From positions 17,764 through 81,763 of the forward strand of contig CABYLY010000004.1 in NCBI GenBank assembly GCA_902519945.1: 64,000 nucleotides of DNA. The letters are read 5' to 3'. A program made the translations under genes and the position numbers. Shown piece after piece: positions 31,603 through 40,934 of this stretch. The stretch comes from an uncultured Pelagibacteraceae bacterium. GTDB lineage: Bacteria > Pseudomonadota > Alphaproteobacteria > Pelagibacterales > Pelagibacteraceae. The notes below the pieces were generated by a model. It searched no databases. It was not told the DNA's origin and saw only the letters and a list, made by a program, of their open reading frames with translations. How positions within the stretch are numbered: the first letter of the stretch is position 1; every line of letters starts with the position of its first letter.

Positions 31603-32786
31603 TAAGCAACTAAAGTATCTTTGTTGCTGTCTTTGTTATAGAGGCTCATTATAGCATTATCTTCAACTTCATAAATTTTGTCAGAGTAGAAACCATTAAA
31701 CTGTGTTCTAAAAGTAAGGCCGTATGAACCTAATTGACCAAGTTCTATATAGTCATTTTCTTTAATATTATTTGGTAAAAGGAAAGGACCTTTCATATAA
31801 TCCATGCTGTCGCATGTTGGTCCATAAAAATCAAATGCAGTTAATTTTTTTGAAATAATTTTATTTGAATTATCTTTTATCATTTTAGATGGAAACACAA
31901 TATTTGGTGTTCCTGCATCAAAAAGTGTTCCATAAGTTCCATCATTTATATAAAGTTTTTGTTTTTTTCTTAAGTTAACCCGAACTATAGTTGAACCACT
32001 TTCAGCAACTAAAGCTCTACCTGGTTCACAAATTATTTCTGGTAATTTTTCAATCTTTAAATTTTCTAAACCTTTTCTAATTTCATCAAAATAGCTCTCT
32101 AAAGAGGGTGGAATTAAATCTGGATAAATAGTTGGAAAGCCACCTCCTATATTTAGATAATTAGGAACAATTTTCGTTTTTTTTATTATATTTACAATTT
32201 CAGAAATTCCTTTTGAGTATGAAATTGGATGCATACATTGCGAGCCCACATGAAAACTTAATCCAATTTTTTTTGCATGTTGTTTTACTAATCTTAAAAG
32301 TCCTGCCGCCTCTGAATTTATAGCACCGAATTTTTTTGATAGGTCAATTTCAGCATGTTCATTTGATACAGCAACTCTTACAAATAATTCTAAATCTTTT
32401 GCATTACTGGTGCTCTCGATAATTTTTATCAATTCATCTTTAGTATCAAGTGCAAATGTTTTTACTCCAAATTTGAAGTATGCCTCACTTATGTCTTCTC
32501 TACTTTTAATTGTGTGCATGAAAGAACACTTAGATAATTGACCAAATTTTCTAATTGCTTTTATTTCTTCCACTGAAGCGACATCGAATTGATTGATACC
32601 ACTTTTTAATAAAGTTTTAATTATTTCAGGATGAGGATTCGTTTTAACAGCATATAGAATTTTCCCTGGAAAGTTTTTTTGAAAAAACTTAGAAGCAGAA
32701 AGAATTGACTTCTTTCTTATACAATAAACCGGTTTGTCTGGTCTCAGCTGATTTACTAATTCTTCAACTGACTTAAATTTTTGCAT
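31602..32786 (-). CDS. Ornithine (or lysine/ornithine) decarboxylase, PLP fold type III
   Basis: 394 residues, eukaryotic-type ODC/DapDC fold. PLP lysine Lys48 in LYAVKTNPHPE, LSFHVGSQCMHP, NIGGGFPT, CEPGRALVAESG, and the active-site Cys325-Asp326 in YGPTCDSMD, the pair that marks decarboxylation of ornithine or lysine rather than diaminopimelate. It makes putrescine (or cadaverine). A GGGGGG run ends 8 nt before the ATG and can act as ribosome binding site. First gene of the polyamine cassette and divergent from regA. Confidence 0.9.
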   Translation of the reverse strand: MQKFKSVEELVNQLRPDKPVYCIRKKSILSASKFFQKNFPGKILYAVKTNPHPEIIKTLLKSGINQFDVASVEEIKAIRKFGQLSKCSFMHTIKSREDISEAYFKFGVKTFALDTKDELIKIIESTSNAKDLELFVRVAVSNEHAEIDLSKKFGAINSEAAGLLRLVKQHAKKIGLSFHVGSQCMHPISYSKGISEIVNIIKKTKIVPNYLNIGGGFPTIYPDLIPPSLESYFDEIRKGLENLKIEKLPEIICEPGRALVAESGSTIVRVNLRKKQKLYINDGTYGTLFDAGTPNIVFPSKMIKDNSNKIISKKLTAFDFYGPTCDSMDYMKGPFLLPNNIKENDYIELGQLGSYGLTFRTQFNGFYSDKIYEVEDNAIMSLYNKDSNKDTLVA

Positions 32787-32907
32787 TTTTCATGCCCCCC
32801 AAAAAAAATTTAACAAAAAAAAGTCTTTTAATTTAAAAAAAAACTTTAATATCGAGCAGTTAATTCAATAGTTATTCAAAGTAAAGAAAATAATGACCTA
32901 TTGAACT

Positions 32908-33498
32908 ATGGAAAAAAATCCCCATATTGAACTTATGAAAAATGAAGGTGCATTACAAAATTTAGCCGATTTCAACAATAAATCACTATTAATTGTTGAT
33001 GATGACAATCCCTTTAGAGAAAGATTGGCAAGGGCCATGGAAAAAAAGGGTTTTGAGGTTATTCAAGCTGAGGGTGTGCAAAAAGGAATTGATACAGTCA
33101 AAGCAAAAAAACCAGGATTCGCTGTTGTTGATTTAAGATTGGGTGATGGTAATGGTTTGGAAGTTGTAAAACAAATACAAATCTCTAATCCTGAAAGTAG
33201 AATAATAATGTTGACAGGATATGGAAATATCCCAACTGCTGTTGCAGCAATAAAAGAGGGTGCAATCGATTATTTGGCTAAACCTGCAGATGCAGACGAT
33301 GTTGAAAAAGCTCTGTTAGCTGATCCTGCTAAAAAAGCGGCTCCACCTGAAAATCCAATGTCTGCAGACAGAGTAAAATGGGAACATATACATAGGGTTT
33401 TTGAATTGTGTAACAGAAATGTTTCAGAGACAGCAAGAAGACTGAAAATGCACCGAAGAACTCTGCAAAGAATTTTATCTAAAAGATCACCTAAATAA
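32908..33498 (+). CDS. regA: RegA/PrrA/ActR-type response regulator
   Basis: 196 residues. A receiver domain with acidic pair DDD at 31-33, phospho-acceptor Asp75 in AVVDLRLGDG and LTGYGNIPTAV is joined by a Pro/Ala-rich linker to a Fis-type helix-turn-helix (NVSETARRLKMHRRTLQRIL). This layout is diagnostic of the alphaproteobacterial redox regulator RegA. Its sensor kinase RegB is not in the window, so it is an orphan locally. The 3' end overlaps the convergent bioY stop by 8 nt. Confidence 0.9.
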   Translation: MEKNPHIELMKNEGALQNLADFNNKSLLIVDDDNPFRERLARAMEKKGFEVIQAEGVQKGIDTVKAKKPGFAVVDLRLGDGNGLEVVKQIQISNPESRIIMLTGYGNIPTAVAAIKEGAIDYLAKPADADDVEKALLADPAKKAAPPENPMSADRVKWEHIHRVFELCNRNVSETARRLKMHRRTLQRILSKRSPK

Positions 33499-34042
33499 GT
33501 TTTCTAAATTTAAAAATTTTCTTAGCAATAACCACAAGTAAAGCTATCTTAAATATTTCAGCAAATAAAAAAGGCTTAACACCTAAATCAAATATAGGTT
33601 TATCCCATCCGATTAGTATCCCTAACCACAAAATACCAAAAATATAAATTGTTGATACTGCAAGTATAAGTTTTGAGAAGATGATTAAAAAATTATCTTT
33701 TAATTTTATAAAAGAAGCTAAAAAACAAGCTGAAAGAAATCCAATTAGATAGCCCATTGTTGGACCTGTAAAATAAGCTAAACCTATTCCTCTTTCTGGA
33801 GAATTTGAAAACACGGGAAGACCTGCAATGCCTTCAATTAAATATAAACCAATTGTCGCAACACCTATTTTATAACCAAAGCTTATTCCAATAAAAAGGA
33901 CTACAAAAGTTTGCATTGTCATTGGAACTGGATAGAAAGGAATTTTAATTTTTGCGGAAACAGCAAGTAACGCAGAACCTAAAAAAATTACAAGTATTGA
34001 TTTAATTATTTGGGCTTGTGTATTTTGCTTTATAAGTTCCAT
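33491..34042 (-). CDS. bioY: Biotin transporter BioY
   Basis: 183 residues, about six membrane segments. The family pattern is present: KIPFYPVPMTMQTFVVLFIG, GLYLIEGIAGLPVFSNSPERGIG and FTGPTMGYLIGFL (shown in part). BioY is the substrate-binding S component of biotin ECF transporters. No EcfA/EcfT genes are adjacent. Solitary BioY can work alone or share a module coded elsewhere. Divergent from polA across 46 bp. Confidence 0.92.
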   Translation of the reverse strand: MELIKQNTQAQIIKSILVIFLGSALLAVSAKIKIPFYPVPMTMQTFVVLFIGISFGYKIGVATIGLYLIEGIAGLPVFSNSPERGIGLAYFTGPTMGYLIGFLSACFLASFIKLKDNFLIIFSKLILAVSTIYIFGILWLGILIGWDKPIFDLGVKPFLFAEIFKIALLVVIAKKIFKFRKLI

Positions 34043-34088
34043 AAAAAATAATACTCTTATTTCTTTTGATAATCTATATTAATTTCTA

Positions 34089-36863
34089 ATGGGAAAAATT
34101 AAAAAAACAGATCATTTCTATTTAATTGATGGATCAGGTTATATTTTTAGAGCGTATTATGCATTACCGCCATTAACGCGTAAAAGTGATGGATTACCGA
34201 CAGGTGCAGTGAGTGGTTTTTGCAGTATGCTTTTTAAACTTCTGGAGGACTCAAAATCAAATCAAAATTTACAAAAACCAACACATTTTGCAGTTATATT
34301 TGACTCTGCTAGAAAAACTTTCAGAAACGAAATTTATAGTGATTACAAAGCTAATAGGGCTGAAGCACCAGACGATTTAGCTCCTCAATTTGATTATATC
34401 AGAAAATCAGTGTTAGCTTTTAATTTACCTTCATTGGAATTGGTAAACTATGAAGCTGATGATTTGATTGCAACGTATGTTGAAATGATTTTAAAAGAAG
34501 GTGCAAAAGCGACAATAGTATCCTCAGATAAAGATTTAATGCAATTATATAAAAAAAACGTTCGCATTTATGATCCAATGAAAAATAAGTTTATTTCAGA
34601 AGAGGATATTAAAAATAAATTTGGTGTAGGTGCAAGTAAGGTTATTGATGTTCAAGCTTTAGCTGGTGATAGCAGCGATAATGTACCAGGAGTTCCTGGA
34701 ATTGGAGTTAAAACAGCTGCAGAATTGATTAATAAATATGGAGACCTTGAAAAACTTTTAAAATCTGCCCATGAAATTAAACAAAACAAAAGAAGAGAAA
34801 CACTCATTGAGAATAAAGATAAGGCTTTAATAAGCAAAAAATTGGTGACATTAAAAAGTGATGCTCCAGTAAACAAAAACCTTACTGATCTTGAACTAAA
34901 AAGTATTGATAAAGACAAACTATATAAATTTTTGAGAGAGATGGAGTTTAATAGATTGTTGAGTTCAGCAATCTCTGCATATGGAGAACCAAACTTAACA
35001 AGTATCAAAAATGAGGTTAAAATTGAAAAAAATCAAAAAGCAATCAATAAAAAAGAATATTATTTAATTAAAAATTTAGAACAAATTGACAATTGGATAA
35101 ATGAGGCTGAGGAGTTAGGTGAAGTTGCAGTAGATACAGAAACAAATTCATTAGATCCTCATCAGGCAGATCTAGTCGGTGTTTCGTTAAGCTCAAAAAT
35201 TGGAAAAGCTTGTTATATTCCTATCGGTCACAAATCGAGCAAATGCATCGAAAAAGATTTGGTTTTAAAAAAGTTAAAACCTCTACTTGAAGATTCAAGT
35301 ATCAAAAAAATAGGTCAAAATATAAAATTTGATTTTATAGTTTTTTTTAAACACGGAATTAATATGACATCGATGGAAGATACTATGCTGATGTCCTATG
35401 TCCTTGATGCTGGAAAAAATAGACATAATATGGATACATTGTCAGAAATTCATTTAAACCATAAAACAATATCTTTTAAAGATTTAGTTGGTACAGGAAA
35501 AAAGGAGATTAATTTCAGTGAAGTAGATGTTGAAAAAGCCAAAGATTACGCAGCCGAAGATGCTGATATTACATTTAGATTATACAAAAAATTTCAAAAA
35601 AGTTTGAAGGATGAAAAAATGATAAATATTTATGAGATATTTGAAAAGCCCTTACTAAAAATTCTTGCTTTTATGGAAATTGAGGGAGTTAAAATAGATA
35701 ATAAATTTTTAAAATCATTATCTACAAAATTTGAAAAAAAGATTACTAAAATTCAAAATGAAGTTTTTAAAATATCTAAAAGGGAATTTAATATTGCATC
35801 ACCGAAACAACTGGGGGAAATATTATATAATGATCTTAAAATTGCAGATTTAAAAAAAACAAAAAAAGGGAGTTTCGCAACAAGCGCTTCGGTTTTGGAG
35901 GATTTAGCATTTAAAGGTCATAAGTTTCCCCAATTAGTATTGGATTGGAGACAGGTATCTAAATTAAAAAATACCTACTCAGATTCCTTGCCAGAACATA
36001 TAAATCCTAATACACAAAGAGTACATACTTCTTTTTTATTAGCAGCCACTACCACTGGTAGATTGGCCTCAAGTGATCCAAACTTACAAAATATTCCAAT
36101 TAAATCTGAGGATGGTAAAGACATTCGTAAAGCATTTATAGCTAAGAAAGATCATGTTTTAATTTCTGCAGATTATAATCAGATAGAGATGAGAATCTTG
36201 GCAGATTTAGCTGATGTAAAAGGATTAAAAAAAGCTTTCAAAAATAACGAAGATATTCATTCACTCACAGCTAGTCAAATTTTTAATGTTGATATTAAAA
36301 AAGTAAGTCAAGATCAAAGAAGAAAAGCTAAAGCTATAAATTTTGGAATTATATATGGGATCTCACAATATGGATTAGCAAAGCAAATTAATGTTACAAA
36401 TCATGAAGCTGAGGAATTCCTTAAAGCTTATTTTTTGAAATTCCCTGAAATTAAAATTTACATGGACCAAACAATAAAGTTTTGTAGAAAAAGTGGATTT
36501 GTGAATAATATTTTTGGTAGAAGATCACATTTTATCAACATAAATGATAAGAATTATAATATAAGAAATTTTCAAGAACGCGCTGCAATTAATGCTCCAA
36601 TTCAAGGATCTGCGGCAGAAATAATGAGATTAGCCATGATAAGGCTTGATAAAAAATTGAGTGATCAAAAAAATCAAAAAACAAAAATGTTGTTGCAAAT
36701 CCATGATGAGCTAATTTTTGAAACCCCTAAGGAAGAGGTAAAAAGAATCAGTAAAATTATAATTGAAGAAATGTCTAGCGTAGTAAAGAGCGAACAGCAC
36801 TCTTTTTCTATACCGCTTACAGTGGATTTAAACATTGGAGAAAATTGGGGCACACTTCATTAA
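34089..36863 (+). CDS. polA: DNA polymerase I
   Basis: 924 residues with all three domains. The 5' nuclease is at about 1-300 (YLIDGSGYIFRAYYALPPLT, YEADDLIATY, SSDKDLMQL, GIGVKTAAELI). The 3'-5' exonuclease is at about 330-530, with its acidic residues kept (VAVDTETNSLD, NIKFDFIVF, YAAEDADIT). The polymerase domain has TGRLASSDPNLQNIP, SADYNQIEMRILA, RRKAKAINFGIIYG and QIHDELIFE. So proofreading is predicted to be active, unlike in some bacteria with small genomes. It acts in Okazaki fragment processing and repair. It starts 47 nt from the bioY start on the other strand. Confidence 0.97.
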   Translation: MGKIKKTDHFYLIDGSGYIFRAYYALPPLTRKSDGLPTGAVSGFCSMLFKLLEDSKSNQNLQKPTHFAVIFDSARKTFRNEIYSDYKANRAEAPDDLAPQFDYIRKSVLAFNLPSLELVNYEADDLIATYVEMILKEGAKATIVSSDKDLMQLYKKNVRIYDPMKNKFISEEDIKNKFGVGASKVIDVQALAGDSSDNVPGVPGIGVKTAAELINKYGDLEKLLKSAHEIKQNKRRETLIENKDKALISKKLVTLKSDAPVNKNLTDLELKSIDKDKLYKFLREMEFNRLLSSAISAYGEPNLTSIKNEVKIEKNQKAINKKEYYLIKNLEQIDNWINEAEELGEVAVDTETNSLDPHQADLVGVSLSSKIGKACYIPIGHKSSKCIEKDLVLKKLKPLLEDSSIKKIGQNIKFDFIVFFKHGINMTSMEDTMLMSYVLDAGKNRHNMDTLSEIHLNHKTISFKDLVGTGKKEINFSEVDVEKAKDYAAEDADITFRLYKKFQKSLKDEKMINIYEIFEKPLLKILAFMEIEGVKIDNKFLKSLSTKFEKKITKIQNEVFKISKREFNIASPKQLGEILYNDLKIADLKKTKKGSFATSASVLEDLAFKGHKFPQLVLDWRQVSKLKNTYSDSLPEHINPNTQRVHTSFLLAATTTGRLASSDPNLQNIPIKSEDGKDIRKAFIAKKDHVLISADYNQIEMRILADLADVKGLKKAFKNNEDIHSLTASQIFNVDIKKVSQDQRRKAKAINFGIIYGISQYGLAKQINVTNHEAEEFLKAYFLKFPEIKIYMDQTIKFCRKSGFVNNIFGRRSHFININDKNYNIRNFQERAAINAPIQGSAAEIMRLAMIRLDKKLSDQKNQKTKMLLQIHDELIFETPKEEVKRISKIIIEEMSSVVKSEQHSFSIPLTVDLNIGENWGTLH

Positions 36864-36907
36864 TTAATTGCCCAAATTAGAACAATTTAGTATTTTTATA
36901 ATCAAGT

Positions 36908-37615
36908 ATGCAGAAACAAACTATTGCTCTTGTCGACGATGATAGAAATATTTTAACCAGCTTAAGTATTGCTTTAGAAAAAGAGGGTTTTAAAGTTCAA
37001 ACATATATTGATGGTGAAAGTGCTTTAATTGGCCTATCTAGAACTCCACCAGATTTAGCGATTGTTGATATAAAAATGCCAAAAATGGATGGAGAGGAAT
37101 TATTAAAAAAGTTAAGAAAAAAAACTTCATTACCAGTTATTTTTTTAACTTCTAAAGATGATGAAATAGATGAGCTACTTGGTTTAAAACTAGGTGCAGA
37201 TGATTTTATAAAAAAATCTGGAGGTTTTTCAATTAAAGTCTTGATAGAAAGAATAAGAGTCCAACTGAGAAAGAAGGACTCAAAAGAAACAATTGAAGAA
37301 AGTAAGAGTATTATATCTCATGGAAAATTGAAATTAGATCCTTCTCAATTAGAATGTGAATGGAATGGAAAACAATTACCAGATAAACTCACAACAACTG
37401 AATTTTTACTTGTAAAAGAATTAGCGAAAAGACCAGGTATAATTAAGGAAAGAGCGCAGTTGATGGATATTGCTTACAGGGAGGATACTGATATTGAGGA
37501 TAGAACGATAGATAGTCATGTTAAAAGAATTCGTAAAAAATTCAAAAAAGTTGACCCTGAATTTTCAGCTATAGAAACTAGATATGGTAGTGGATATAGG
37601 TGGAATGTAAGTTAA
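36908..37615 (+). CDS. chvI: OmpR-family response regulator ChvI
   Basis: 235 residues. Receiver domain with ALVDDDRN and the phospho-Asp in AIVDIKMPKMDGEELL, then a winged-helix DNA-binding domain (LTTTEFLLVKELAKRPG, DRTIDSHVKRIRKKFK, IETRYGSGYRW). The pairing with a ChvG-type kinase and with ahcY downstream points to ChvI, the envelope and acid stress regulator of alphaproteobacteria. Its stop overlaps the kinase start by one base (TAATG). Confidence 0.9.
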   Translation: MQKQTIALVDDDRNILTSLSIALEKEGFKVQTYIDGESALIGLSRTPPDLAIVDIKMPKMDGEELLKKLRKKTSLPVIFLTSKDDEIDELLGLKLGADDFIKKSGGFSIKVLIERIRVQLRKKDSKETIEESKSIISHGKLKLDPSQLECEWNGKQLPDKLTTTEFLLVKELAKRPGIIKERAQLMDIAYREDTDIEDRTIDSHVKRIRKKFKKVDPEFSAIETRYGSGYRWNVS

Positions 37616-39156
37616 TGCTAAGCAATCTTCTTAAAAACTTATCTATATTAAAAAAATTTTTATTTATTAATTTCATATTTTTTACAATCGTTGGAGCTTT
37701 TCTTTTATTGTATCTAAAAAATGTACAACCAAATTTAATAAAAAAAAAATCATCTAATCACATAGAGGTAATTAATAATACTATTGATAATTTGACAAGG
37801 CTAAATGTAGAATTTGTGGAAGATGATATCAGAAAATTTCTTTTTTCTACAAGATTTCTTTTTCAGAATTTAGATAGAGTGATATTTTTTGATAATCAGC
37901 TAAACTTAATTGGTGATACAGACACGTTAGATCTTGACCCAAGATCATTTTCACAAAGATTAGACATTGTAGAATTTGAAGTTTTGACTGAAAAGAAAAC
38001 AAAGGAAATTACTGAAAAAAAAAATATTGATGTTGGAAATAACAATATTGTTTCTCTTAATGATGTACTTTTAAATTATGCATCCTCAAAAAACTTTGGA
38101 ACACCTTTTACTTTTACTCAAGAGGAGTTCAATAAATTTAAGCTTACAACAATTAAAAATGTAATGCAAAAAGGTCAAAATATTGGTTATTTAGCTATTA
38201 CAGAAAATGCAAATGATGTTAAAGCTGCTATTGATGAAAGAAAAACATTTGTAATTAGAACAGCTCTGGCTGTTGGCTTGGTAATATTAATTTTTTCCTT
38301 TGTTTTAAATAGATATTTCTTAAAACCAATTCAAAATTTAGTAAACTATACTGAGACAATTAAAAACAAAGATCCGAAAATTATCAATCTTGATTCTCTT
38401 AAAAAAAGAAATGATGAACTTGGACTACTCTCAAAATCACTAGACGATATGACAAATGAATTAACCAAAAGAATTTCACATGCTGAAAATTTTTCAACAG
38501 ATTTAGTTCATGAAATTAGAAATCCTTTAGCTTCACTCAAGAGCGCGTCTGAAATTTTACATGACACTACAGATGTTGAACAAAGGATCAAATTAATTGA
38601 TATTTTGAGCCATGATGTCCAAAGAATTGAAAGATTAATAACTGACTATTCACAAATGTTAAAAGATGAAGTTGCGTTAAGTAAAGAAAAAATTAAAAAA
38701 CTTGATATTGAGCCAATTATTAAATCGGTAGTAGATGATTTTAATAATATTTATAAATTAAAGAGGGGAATCAATATTTCTTATTCAAACGATGGAAAAA
38801 ACAAATATTTTATAAATGGAATAGAAAATAGAATTGAACAAATAGTTGCCAATCTTCTGGATAATGCAATATCTTTTAGTAGCGATAATAAAGACGTAAT
38901 TGTAAAAGTTTCAAAGTTAGAAAATGATAAAGTCTCAATTAACATTTTGGATGAAGGACAAGGATTTAAAGAAAAAGATACGAATAAAATATTTAAAAGA
39001 TTTTATAGTAATAGACCTGATAAATTTGGACAACATTCAGGACTTGGTTTAAATATTGTTAAAAATTTAGTCGATTTACATAATGCTACAATAAGAGCAT
39101 CCAATAGAATAGATAGAAAAGGAGCAAGTATGGAAATTATATTTCCAAATGCCTAA
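37615..39156 (+). CDS. chvG: Sensor histidine kinase ChvG
   Basis: 513 residues from the ATG at 37615; a GTG five codons earlier is possible but would overlap chvI more. One membrane helix near residues 12-32, a periplasmic sensor domain of about 180 residues, a second helix near 215-238, a HAMP region, the phospho-His in DLVHEIRNPLASLKS, and an HATPase domain with the N box ANLLDNAISFS and G boxes DEGQGF and HSGLGLNIV. It phosphorylates ChvI in response to envelope conditions. In other alphaproteobacteria a periplasmic inhibitor, ExoR, controls it; no exoR is in this window. Confidence 0.9.
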   Translation: MLSNLLKNLSILKKFLFINFIFFTIVGAFLLLYLKNVQPNLIKKKSSNHIEVINNTIDNLTRLNVEFVEDDIRKFLFSTRFLFQNLDRVIFFDNQLNLIGDTDTLDLDPRSFSQRLDIVEFEVLTEKKTKEITEKKNIDVGNNNIVSLNDVLLNYASSKNFGTPFTFTQEEFNKFKLTTIKNVMQKGQNIGYLAITENANDVKAAIDERKTFVIRTALAVGLVILIFSFVLNRYFLKPIQNLVNYTETIKNKDPKIINLDSLKKRNDELGLLSKSLDDMTNELTKRISHAENFSTDLVHEIRNPLASLKSASEILHDTTDVEQRIKLIDILSHDVQRIERLITDYSQMLKDEVALSKEKIKKLDIEPIIKSVVDDFNNIYKLKRGINISYSNDGKNKYFINGIENRIEQIVANLLDNAISFSSDNKDVIVKVSKLENDKVSINILDEGQGFKEKDTNKIFKRFYSNRPDKFGQHSGLGLNIVKNLVDLHNATIRASNRIDRKGASMEIIFPNA

Positions 39157-39201
39157 AGAGTTCTATTGATTAATTAATTCTTTATTGTTAGAAGACGCAC
39201 C

Positions 39202-40488
39202 ATGGAAGATTTCAAAGTTAAAGATTTGAACCAAGCTGAATTTGGAAGAAAAGAAATTTCAATAGCAGAAAGTGAGATGCCTGGCTTAATGGCCCTAAGA
39301 GAGGAATACTCCGGAAAGTTACCACTCAAAGGAGCAAAAATTATTGGGTGTCTGCATATGACTATTCAAACAGCAGTCTTAATTGAAACACTTGTAGCCT
39401 TAGGTGCAGAGGTAAGGTGGTCATCTTGTAATATTTTTTCGACTCAAGATCATGCAGCGGCTGCAATCGCAAAAGCTGGAATTCCTGTGTATGCTTGGAA
39501 AGGTGAAACGGAAGAAGAATATATTTGGTGCATCAAACAAACAATTGAGGGTAAAAAAAATTGGATGCCTAACATGCTTTTAGATGATGGAGGAGATCTA
39601 ACAGCGATGATGCATCATGATTACAAAGATCTACTTAAAAATGTAAAAGGTGTTTCTGAGGAGACAACAACTGGTATTAAAGCTCTTAATAAAATGGAAA
39701 AAGATAAAACTTTGTTAGTGCCCGCAATAAATGTAAATGACTCTGTAACTAAATCTAAATTTGATAACCTCTATGGATGTAGAGAAAGTCTAGTTGATGG
39801 CATAAGAAGAGCTACAGATGTTATGATGTCTGGAAAAATAGCTATTGTTGCTGGATTTGGAGATGTTGGTAAAGGAAGTGCCGCATCTTTGAGACAAAGT
39901 GGTGCTAGAGTATTAGTTACAGAAGCTGATCCAATTTGTGCATTACAAGCAGCAATGGAAGGTTACGAGGTGGTCTTGATGGAAGAGGCTATCAGTAAAG
40001 CTGATATCGTTGTTACGGCAACTGGCAACAAAGATATCGTTACAGCTGATCACATGAGAGAAATGAAAGATAGAGCAATTTTGTGTAACATAGGACATTT
40101 TGATAATGAAATTCAAGTGGAGGCTTTGAAAAATTACAAATGGACTGAAGTAAAACCTCAAGTTCATGAAATAGAATTACCAAGTAAAAAAAGGATTATA
40201 TTATTAGCAGAGGGTAGATTAGTTAATTTAGGTTGTGCCACAGGCCATCCAAGTTTTGTAATGAGTGCATCCTTTACAAACCAAGTGATTGCTCAAATAG
40301 AGCTTTGGAATAATCATAAAAACTACGATAACAAAGTGTATGTTTTACCGAAACATCTAGATGAGAAAGTTGCTACACTTCATCTTAAGAAGGTTGGAGC
40401 AAAATTAACCAAGTTATCAAAAGAACAGGCTGACTATATAAGTGTTGGAGTTGAAGGTCCTTTTAAACCTAATGCCTACCGTTATTAA
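39202..40488 (+). CDS. ahcY: S-adenosylhomocysteine hydrolase
   Basis: 428 residues. AdoHcyase blocks are clear: [52 protein letters not shown], the NAD-binding [20 protein letters not shown] and the C-terminal PFKPNAYRY. It splits S-adenosylhomocysteine to homocysteine and adenosine, closing the methyl cycle. It overlaps tsaE by 17 nt. The upstream 45 bp show no riboswitch. Confidence 0.97.
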   Translation: MEDFKVKDLNQAEFGRKEISIAESEMPGLMALREEYSGKLPLKGAKIIGCLHMTIQTAVLIETLVALGAEVRWSSCNIFSTQDHAAAAIAKAGIPVYAWKGETEEEYIWCIKQTIEGKKNWMPNMLLDDGGDLTAMMHHDYKDLLKNVKGVSEETTTGIKALNKMEKDKTLLVPAINVNDSVTKSKFDNLYGCRESLVDGIRRATDVMMSGKIAIVAGFGDVGKGSAASLRQSGARVLVTEADPICALQAAMEGYEVVLMEEAISKADIVVTATGNKDIVTADHMREMKDRAILCNIGHFDNEIQVEALKNYKWTEVKPQVHEIELPSKKRIILLAEGRLVNLGCATGHPSFVMSASFTNQVIAQIELWNNHKNYDNKVYVLPKHLDEKVATLHLKKVGAKLTKLSKEQADYISVGVEGPFKPNAYRY

Positions 40489-40921
40489 AAGTGATAAAGT
40501 AGATTTATCTTCAGAAAAAAAAACAGAAGAATTTGCAAGTAAATTTTTAAAAAAGATTAAACCTGGATACTCCATATTCTTATATGGTGAAATTGGAGTA
40601 GGAAAAACTACTTTTATTAGATATCTTATTAATAAATTTCAAAAAATTAATAAATTAGAAATAACTGAAGTTACGAGTCCTACATTTAATTTGTTAAATG
40701 AGTATCAAATAAATGAATTTAAGATAAATCACTATGATCTATTTAGATTAAAGTCAGTAGAGGAAACTAAAAATTTAAATTTATTTGACGACAGTAAAAA
40801 CACAATTAATTTTATAGAATGGCCACAAATGGTTAAAGAAAAACCAAAAAATTTGATAGAATTGGTTTTTGAGTATGGAAAAGACCACAAAACTAGATCT
40901 GTACAAATTAAGGGTTTATAA
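40472..40921 (+). CDS. tsaE: tRNA threonylcarbamoyladenosine biosynthesis ATPase TsaE
   Basis: 149 residues from the ATG at 40472, chosen over the earlier frame start at 40442, which would overlap ahcY by 47 nt. P-loop [14 protein letters not shown], then [12 protein letters not shown] and HYDLFRL, plus a late FIEWPQMV, are the TsaE pattern. With TsaB and TsaD it makes the t6A modification at position 37 of ANN-decoding tRNAs. First of tsaE-amgK-murU, a gene order conserved in alphaproteobacteria. Confidence 0.93.
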   Translation: MPTVIKSDKVDLSSEKKTEEFASKFLKKIKPGYSIFLYGEIGVGKTTFIRYLINKFQKINKLEITEVTSPTFNLLNEYQINEFKINHYDLFRLKSVEETKNLNLFDDSKNTINFIEWPQMVKEKPKNLIELVFEYGKDHKTRSVQIKGL

Positions 40922-40934
40922 ACTCTATTTTTAA

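Noticed and set aside
36891..36907. TATAAT just before chvI as a leaderless promoter
   Set aside because: The -10 match is 5 nt from the ATG with no -35 at any reasonable spacing; likely chance in AT-rich DNA.
39150..39195. Possible terminator after chvG (TAAAGAGTT with AATTCTTTA)
   Set aside because: Nine pairs with a GU wobble around a 13-base loop and no GC core; too weak to list as a feature.
39157..39201. SAH or SAM riboswitch before ahcY
   Set aside because: Only 45 bp, AT-rich, without conserved aptamer elements.
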